Assembly (NCBI GenBank): GCA_024236215.1
Contig: JACKKX010000001.1
Location: 671,501 to 735,500, forward strand
From: Novosphingobium sp.
Lineage (GTDB): Bacteria > Pseudomonadota > Alphaproteobacteria > Sphingomonadales > Sphingomonadaceae
Direction of reading: 5' to 3'
Length of the DNA stretch: 64,000 nucleotides
The position numbers and the translations under genes are program-made. The notes beneath the pieces are model-generated. The model ran no database searches. It saw only the letters and a program-made list of their open reading frames with translations, and was not told where the DNA came from. Below are positions 58,876-64,000 of this stretch, in pieces (the stretch's first letter is position 1; the number at the start of each line of letters is the position of its first letter).

Positions 58876-61708
58876 ACGCCAGACCGATTTCGGCACTCCC
58901 GAAGCCCTCTCGGACACTCAGGTCTCGCTCACGATCGACGGGCGCGCGGTCACCGTACCCGCCGGGACCAGCGTGATGCGCGCGGCGGGCCAAAGCGGCG
59001 GATCGATCCCCAGCCTCTGCGCCACCGACAGCGTCAAGGCCTTCGGATCGTGTCGGATGTGCCTGGTCGAGATCGAGGGTCAGCGCGGCACCCCTGCGAG
59101 CTGTACCACCCCGGTGGCCGAGGGGATGGTGGTGCGCACCCAGAGCGAACGGCTGGCCCGGATCCGCCGCTCGGTGATGGAACTCACCATTTCCGACCAC
59201 CCGCTCGATTGCCTGACCTGCAGCGCCAACAACGATTGCGAGCTGCAGGATACTGCCGCCGAAGTGGGGCTGCGCGATGTGCGCTATGGCTATGACGGGG
59301 CGAACCACCTAGGCGGCAAGCCCGACCTCTCGAACCCCTATTTCCTGTACGCGCCCGACAAGTGCATCGTCTGTTCGCGCTGCGTGCGCGCCTGCGACGA
59401 GGTGCAGGGAACGCTGGCTCTGGCGGTCAACGGGCGCGGCTTTGCTTCGCAGATCGGCGCGGGCCAGCAGGCCGACGATTTCCTCTCCAGCGAATGCGTC
59501 AGCTGCGGGGCCTGCGTCCAGGCCTGCCCGACCAGCGCGCTGATGGAAAAGAGCGTCAAGCAGCTGGGCAAGCCCGAACGCGCTGTCATCACCACCTGCG
59601 CCTATTGCGGGGTGGGTTGCACCTTCCGCGCCGAAATGAAGGGCGAGCAGCTGGTGCGGATGGTGCCGTGGAAGGACGGCAAGGCCAACCGCGGCCATTC
59701 CTGCGTCAAGGGCCGCTTCGCCTGGGGCTATGCCAATCACCGGGATCGCATCACCACGCCGATGGTGCGCGAGAGCATCGAGCAGCCCTGGCGCGAGGTC
59801 AGCTGGGACGAGGCGCTGGGCTTCACCGCCGCCCGTCTGAATGCGATCAAGGCGCGATATGGTGCCCGCGCGCTCGGCGGGATCACCTCGAGCCGCTGCA
59901 CCAACGAGGAAACCTACCTCGTCCAGAAGCTGGTCCGCGCCGGGTTCGGTTCGAACAATGTCGATACCTGCGCGCGGGTGTGCCATTCGCCCACCGGCTA
60001 CGGCCTCAAGCAGACCTTCGGAACCAGTGCGGGGACGCAGGACTTCGACAGCGTGATGCAGGCCGACGTGGTGCTGGTGATCGGCGCCAACCCGACCGAC
60101 GCGCACCCGGTGTTCGCCAGCCGCCTCAAACGGCGTCTGCGCCAGGGAGCCAAGCTGATCGTGATCGACCCGCGCCGGATCGATCTGGTCCGCAGCCCCC
60201 ACATCGAGGCCGCGCATCATCTGGCGCTGCAACCGGGCACCAACGTCGCCGTGCTGACCGCGATGGCGCATGCGATCGTCACCGAGGGGCTGGCGGACGA
60301 GGCCTTCATCCGTGAACGCTGCGACTGGGACGAATACCGGGACTGGGCCCGCTTCGTTTCCGAGCAGCGCCACAGCCCCGAAGCGCTCGAGGCCGTGACC
60401 CGCGTTCCCGCGCACGACCTGCGCGCCGCCGCGCGGCTCTATGCCACCGGCGGGAACGCAGCGATCTATTACGGGCTTGGGGTGACCGAGCACAGCCAGG
60501 GATCCTCGACCGTGATGGCGATCGCCAACCTGGCGATGGCAACCGGCAACATCGGGCGGCCGGGCGTGGGGGTGAATCCCTTGCGCGGGCAGAACAACGT
60601 GCAGGGCTCGTGCGACATGGGCTCGTTCCCGCACGAATTGCCCGGTTACCGCCACATCGCCGGCACCGAGGTGCGCGAGCTGTTCGAGGCCGATTGGGGG
60701 GTGAACCTCGATCCAGAGCCGGGCCTGCGCATCCCCAACATGCTCGATGCCGCGCTCGACGGGTCTTTCCGCGCGCTTTACATCCAGGGCGAGGATATCC
60801 TCCAGTCCGATCCCAACACCCACCATGTCGCCGCCGGGCTTGCGGCAATGGAACTGGTGATCGTCCACGACCTGTTCCTCAACGAAACTGCCAATTATGC
60901 CCACGTCTTCCTTCCCGGCAGCACCTTCCTCGAAAAGGATGGCACCTTCACCAATGCCGAACGCCGGATTCAGCTGGTACGCAAGGTGATGGAGCCGGCC
61001 AACGGAATGGCCGATTGGGAAGTGACCCAGGCCCTCGCCAATGCGCTGGGTCTGGGCTGGACCTATGCCCACCCCGGCGAGATCATGGACGAGATCGCCC
61101 GGCTGACCCCGTCCTTTGCCGGGGTCAGCTTTGCCCGGCTCGACGCCGAAGGCTCGCTGCAATGGCCGGTCGATGCCGCCCACCCGCAGGGCAGCCCGAT
61201 CATGCATGTGGATGGCTTCGTGCGCGGCAAGGGCCGGTTCGTGGTGGCCGATTATGTCCCGACCGACGAACGCACCGGGCCGCGCTATCCCTTGCTGCTC
61301 ACCACCGGGCGGATTCTCAGCCAGTACAATGTCGGCGCGCAGACCCGGCGCACCCCCAACACCGTCTGGCACGAGCAGGACCTGCTCGAGATCCACCCCG
61401 CCGATGCCGAAAACCGAGGCATCAAGAGCGGCGACTGGGTCCGCCTTGCCAGCCGCACCGGCGAGACTACGCTGCGCGCCGAAGTGACTGATCGGGTTGC
61501 CCCCGGCGTGGTCTATACCACCTTCCACCACCCCGCGACCCAGGCCAATGTGGTCACCACCGACTATTCCGACTGGGCCACCAACTGCCCCGAATACAAG
61601 GTGACGGCGGTGCAGGTCCTGCCATCGAATGGCCCGAGCGAATGGCAGGAAAGCTATGCCAGTTGGTCCGCCAAAAGCCGCCGGATCGCGGCCGATCCCA
61701 CGGAGTAG
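58865..61708 (+). CDS. fdsA: NAD-dependent formate dehydrogenase alpha (catalytic) subunit
   Basis: A 947-residue molybdoenzyme that oxidises formate to CO2. N-terminal ferredoxin-type [2Fe-2S] (SLCATDSVKAFGSCRMCLVE), a His-ligated cluster (HPLDCLTCSANNDCE), and two [4Fe-4S] sites (CIVCSRCVRACDEV, CVSCGACVQACPTSA) are seen. The catalytic [4Fe-4S] reads TTCAYCGVGC. The molybdenum ligand is Cys in NNVDTCARVCHSPTG, near residue 369, not selenocysteine. The C-terminal MGD domain ends near residue 930. GTG start at 58865 has GGAG 8 nt upstream and overlaps mobA. Confidence 0.95.
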   Translation: MGYERQTDFGTPEALSDTQVSLTIDGRAVTVPAGTSVMRAAGQSGGSIPSLCATDSVKAFGSCRMCLVEIEGQRGTPASCTTPVAEGMVVRTQSERLARIRRSVMELTISDHPLDCLTCSANNDCELQDTAAEVGLRDVRYGYDGANHLGGKPDLSNPYFLYAPDKCIVCSRCVRACDEVQGTLALAVNGRGFASQIGAGQQADDFLSSECVSCGACVQACPTSALMEKSVKQLGKPERAVITTCAYCGVGCTFRAEMKGEQLVRMVPWKDGKANRGHSCVKGRFAWGYANHRDRITTPMVRESIEQPWREVSWDEALGFTAARLNAIKARYGARALGGITSSRCTNEETYLVQKLVRAGFGSNNVDTCARVCHSPTGYGLKQTFGTSAGTQDFDSVMQADVVLVIGANPTDAHPVFASRLKRRLRQGAKLIVIDPRRIDLVRSPHIEAAHHLALQPGTNVAVLTAMAHAIVTEGLADEAFIRERCDWDEYRDWARFVSEQRHSPEALEAVTRVPAHDLRAAARLYATGGNAAIYYGLGVTEHSQGSSTVMAIANLAMATGNIGRPGVGVNPLRGQNNVQGSCDMGSFPHELPGYRHIAGTEVRELFEADWGVNLDPEPGLRIPNMLDAALDGSFRALYIQGEDILQSDPNTHHVAAGLAAMELVIVHDLFLNETANYAHVFLPGSTFLEKDGTFTNAERRIQLVRKVMEPANGMADWEVTQALANALGLGWTYAHPGEIMDEIARLTPSFAGVSFARLDAEGSLQWPVDAAHPQGSPIMHVDGFVRGKGRFVVADYVPTDERTGPRYPLLLTTGRILSQYNVGAQTRRTPNTVWHEQDLLEIHPADAENRGIKSGDWVRLASRTGETTLRAEVTDRVAPGVVYTTFHHPATQANVVTTDYSDWATNCPEYKVTAVQVLPSNGPSEWQESYASWSAKSRRIAADPTE

Positions 61709-61712
61709 CGCG

Positions 61713-61922
61713 GTGGACCTTCAGCGCCTGACCCATATGGCCAACCAGATCGCCCGCAACCTCGCCGCGCAGGGCGAGGCGCAGGCGATCGACCTTACCA
61801 TGCAGCACCTGCGCGACTTCTGGGACCCGCGCATGAAGGCAGCGATCCTCGCGGGGGACCGTGCCGGGTTGAACCCGATCGCCCGGGCAGCGGTAGAGAA
61901 GCTTCAAGCGCTCTTGGGGTGA
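61713..61922 (+). CDS. fdsD: NAD-dependent formate dehydrogenase delta subunit
   Basis: A 69-residue protein typical of FdsD: a helical start (DLQRLTHMANQIARNLAAQG), a central LTMQHLRDFWDPRMKAAI motif and a short end. FdsD stabilises the complex and assists its assembly. GTG start at 61713, 4 nt after the fdsA stop, with GGAG upstream. The final bases overlap the convergent DUF347 gene by 19 bp. The usual fdsC/fdhD sulfurtransferase gene is not between fdsA and fdsD. Confidence 0.88.
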   Translation: MDLQRLTHMANQIARNLAAQGEAQAIDLTMQHLRDFWDPRMKAAILAGDRAGLNPIARAAVEKLQALLG

Positions 61923-62668
61923 GCACCGGCGCGCTGTGGCAGCAGCGCGATCAGCGCGGCGATCGCCACCACAAGCACCGCTGAAGCAATCGGACGGCTG
62001 AGATCGAGCCCGCCGTGATCGAGCGGCTTGTCGAGAAAATCGCCCACGGTCGCGCCGAGCGGGCGGGTCAGGATGAAGGCCACCCAGAATAGCCCCACCC
62101 GGCTCGCCGAAGTGAACCGCCACAGCCCGACCAGAACCAGCAACAACCCTCCAAAGACAAGCGCACCGCCCAGATAGCCAAGCCCGCCATCGTCGGCCGC
62201 CCAGTCGCCCAGCGCCGTGCCGAGCGTTTGAGAGAAGGTGATCGTCACCCAATAGAACAGCTCGGAGCGTGTGCTGCCCACACTTTCCACTGCAATGGTG
62301 CCGAGTGTCAGCCGCCAGGCCAGCAGCGAGCCCAGAACGCAAGCGAGCAGCAAGGCGGTTCCCCCGGCATAGCCGATACCCAGCGAGCGGGTCGCGAAAT
62401 CCGCCACCGTGGTCCCGGCGGTGGTCGAAGCGATGATCGTCGCCCAATAGAGCGCCGGGTGGAACTGTGTGGCCCTGATCTGCGCGGCCACCAGCAGAAC
62501 CAGCGGCACGACAAAGATCGCGCTGCTGGCCAGATAGCCGAAGTCGTAGGTCATCGAGAGCGTATCTCCGCCGGTTTCGCCCAGGGTGGTTGCGAGGATC
62601 TTGATGATCCAGAAACCCAGTGTGACGGCGGGGACTTTGGCCAGATCCTTGGTCAAGCGGCGCTCCAT
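61904..62668 (-). CDS. DUF347/COG4705 polytopic membrane protein
   Basis: A 254-residue protein with four similar repeats, each a hydrophobic segment pair ending in a G-[D/A]-[DF] motif: TLGETGGDT, TAGTTVADF, TLGTALGDWAADD and PLGATVGDFLDKP. These are the DUF347 repeats of COG4705 membrane proteins. The acidic residues at helix ends suggest cation transport, but function is unknown. ATG at 62668. It overlaps fdsD convergently. Confidence 0.82.
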   Translation of the reverse strand: MERRLTKDLAKVPAVTLGFWIIKILATTLGETGGDTLSMTYDFGYLASSAIFVVPLVLLVAAQIRATQFHPALYWATIIASTTAGTTVADFATRSLGIGYAGGTALLLACVLGSLLAWRLTLGTIAVESVGSTRSELFYWVTITFSQTLGTALGDWAADDGGLGYLGGALVFGGLLLVLVGLWRFTSASRVGLFWVAFILTRPLGATVGDFLDKPLDHGGLDLSRPIASAVLVVAIAALIALLPQRAGAHPKSA

Positions 62669-62702
62669 TGATTGTCTTGCATCGGGCGGTTTGGCGGTTC
62701 GA

Positions 62703-63515
62703 TCAGGGATCGGTGAACTCGCCCTTGCGGCCTTCCATCTGGCTCATCACCGCTTCGATCTGGTTCTTGCTGCCGATCAGGGCCTGCTGCTCGACGCTTT
62801 CAGCCATCAGGATTTCGTCCGTGGAAGCTTCCAGGTACTTGTTGAACAGCCGCTTGGCTGCGCGCTGGGCATGGGGGTTGCGGCTGGCGATCTCAGTCGC
62901 GATGGCCGTCGCGCGGGCAACCGGATTGGCATCGACCAGCGTGGCAAAGCCCAGATCCTGCGCCTGTTCGCCCGAAAATTCGCGGTTGGTATAGGTCAGC
63001 TCGCGCAGCACGTCGTCACGCACCAGTCCGCGCCACAGGGCATAGCCGCCCATGTCGGGCACCAGCCCCCATTTCATCTCCATCACCGCCATTCGAGCAG
63101 CGGGATCGACCACGCGGATGTCGGCTCCGCTGGCGATCTGCAATCCGCCACCGAAGCACACCCCGTGGACCGCAGCGATCACCGGCACCGGCAGCTTGCG
63201 CCACTGCATCGCCACCTGCTGGGCATGGTTGGCATTGCCGTGGGTCCGCTCGGTCAGCGGGGCGCGATCGTGGCGGTTGGCATTGGCCATGCTGCTCAGA
63301 TCGAGGCCGGCGCAAAAGCTGCGCCCCTCGCCCGCCAGCACCACCGCGCGCAGCCCCTTGGTTTCGTGCAGCACCCTCCCGGCATCGATCAATGCGGCGA
63401 ACATGTCAGGATCGATCGCGTTCATCTTGTCGGCACGGATCAGGCGGACCTGGGCCACGCCATCGGGCCCCATCGCAATCGCTACGCGCCCGCCGGGATT
63501 GACTTCAAAAAGCAT
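62703..63515 (-). CDS. Enoyl-CoA hydratase/isomerase-family (crotonase) protein
   Basis: A 270-residue crotonase. The oxyanion-hole segments are visible (GEGRSFCAGLDLSSM near residue 65, and VHGVCFGGGLQIA near residue 110), and the catalytic Glu region reads MEMKWGLVPDMGG near residue 141. Substrate is unknown but should be an acyl-CoA. The ATG at 63515 overlaps the end of the upstream winged-helix gene by 11 nt. It stands apart from the other beta-oxidation-like genes at 15-17 kb. Confidence 0.87.
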   Translation of the reverse strand: MLFEVNPGGRVAIAMGPDGVAQVRLIRADKMNAIDPDMFAALIDAGRVLHETKGLRAVVLAGEGRSFCAGLDLSSMANANRHDRAPLTERTHGNANHAQQVAMQWRKLPVPVIAAVHGVCFGGGLQIASGADIRVVDPAARMAVMEMKWGLVPDMGGYALWRGLVRDDVLRELTYTNREFSGEQAQDLGFATLVDANPVARATAIATEIASRNPHAQRAAKRLFNKYLEASTDEILMAESVEQQALIGSKNQIEAVMSQMEGRKGEFTDP

Positions 63516-63996
63516 GCTGATCGTCCTGCTGGTCGGTATGGAACCGGTTTTCGGGCCGATCCTCGCCCAAACGAACATGGGCGTCCAGCGGCAATTGTCG
63601 GGCCGCATCCGTCGGAGCGGGATCGGCAACGGCCAGACGATAGGCGCCATCGGGCAAGGTCTCGATCAACCCGTCGACTCCCGAAAGCCGCAGCTTGGCG
63701 CGCAGACGGCTGACATGAACCGCCAGGCTGTTGGTTTCGGGCCGGAACGAAAGGCGCCACACGTCTCCCAGCAGGGTAGTTGGCGCAACCGCCTTGCCCG
63801 GAGCATCGGCCAGCCGCCATAGCAGGGCAAACTCGCGCGGGTGCAGTCCGGCCGGGCGTCCCGCGACAAACGCCTCACGTGCGAGAAGATCGAGCCGCAG
63901 GGCACCGATTTGCCGATAGCGCGGCAGCGCACGGGCCTGTTCGATCACGCGAATTGCGCGGGATTCGAGCTCATGCGGAAGACTCCACCAGCCCAC
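63505..63996 (-). CDS. Winged-helix (Trans_reg_C) DNA-binding protein, 5' end possibly beyond window
   Basis: At least 163 residues, with an OmpR/PhoB-type winged-helix domain (about 30-125: LRLDLLAREAFVAGRPAGLHP, then TNSLAVHVSRLRAKLRLSG). No response-regulator receiver domain is visible before it. The frame has a GTG at 63996 but remains open to the window edge, so the start and any N-terminal domain are unresolved. It is immediately upstream of and overlaps the crotonase gene, so it may regulate that gene or be coexpressed with it. Confidence 0.75.
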   Translation of the reverse strand: MGWWSLPHELESRAIRVIEQARALPRYRQIGALRLDLLAREAFVAGRPAGLHPREFALLWRLADAPGKAVAPTTLLGDVWRLSFRPETNSLAVHVSRLRAKLRLSGVDGLIETLPDGAYRLAVADPAPTDAARQLPLDAHVRLGEDRPENRFHTDQQDDQHAF

Positions 63997-64000
63997 CGCA

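Noticed and set aside
59309-61531. 740-codon antisense frame over fdsA
   Set aside because: Shadow of a gene with complete Fe-S and molybdenum motifs; no promoter, start context or family match.

Overview
The window looks like chromosomal DNA of a high-GC alphaproteobacterium of the order Sphingomonadales (Novosphingobium/Sphingobium/Erythrobacter type). The grounds are several TonB-dependent receptors, a Ti-type traA as seen on sphingomonad elements, an RcdA/DUF1465 gene, paired DUF465 genes, CpoB and PtsP. The genus is an inference; no rRNA or other marker gene is present.

Left edge (1-4446): one end of a conjugative or mobilisable element. It carries two small tra genes read leftward, an oriT-like site, a relaxase/helicase (traA) and a DUF6118 gene read rightward. 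The element abuts a TPR sulfotransferase gene whose 3' end is missing, so the element/chromosome junction lies near 4446.

4.4-20.5 kb: ordinary chromosomal genes. These are an amino acid permease; a translationally coupled Rieske oxygenase and desaturase-like flavoprotein with a divergent TetR regulator and a palindromic operator; an M20 hydrolase; a phospholipase D-like protein; a glycosyltransferase; an L,D-transpeptidase; two SDRs divergent from a kappa-GST-type isomerase; then tilS (no standard start codon), cpoB and a RodZ-like gene.

20.6-31.9 kb: ptsP, two small DUF465 genes in divergent orientation, a perfect 33-bp inverted repeat, an RcdA-family gene, an MBL hydrolase, a membrane protein, nadA, a DUF885 hydrolase, a DMT transporter, an Old Yellow Enzyme and a CoA-ester lyase.

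31.9-47.9 kb: a TetR/isochorismatase pair facing a TonB-dependent receptor across a perfect 21-bp palindrome; an M14-like peptidase, a small lipoprotein and lipB; two related membrane proteins; a methyltransferase; an MFS transporter; an ArsC-like protein; a siderophore receptor behind Fur-like palindromes; an orphan 2Fe-2S subunit with a class II aldolase; and a third TonB receptor.

47.87-50.13 kb: a decayed genomic-island remnant bounded by a 44-nt tRNA-Thr 3' fragment and an intact tRNA-Thr(CGT). It holds the C-terminal piece of a DNA methylase/restriction-type protein cut by a complete IS3-family element with perfect 27-bp ends. tRNA-Cys follows.

50.4-64 kb: an RNB-domain ribonuclease, then a one-carbon module: glutathione-dependent formaldehyde dehydrogenase, a VOC protein, PhoD, S-formylglutathione hydrolase and an NAD-linked molybdenum formate dehydrogenase (fdsG-fdsB-mobA-fdsA-fdsD, almost every junction overlapping). 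Together these would oxidise formaldehyde to CO2. A DUF347 membrane protein, an enoyl-CoA hydratase and a winged-helix regulator close the window.

I found no clear-cut novel system. The most useful leads are the covarying tRNA-Thr att remnant, the 33-bp inverted repeat, the oriT with the adjacent chromosomal truncation, mobA embedded in the fds operon, and three palindromic operators in divergent promoters.
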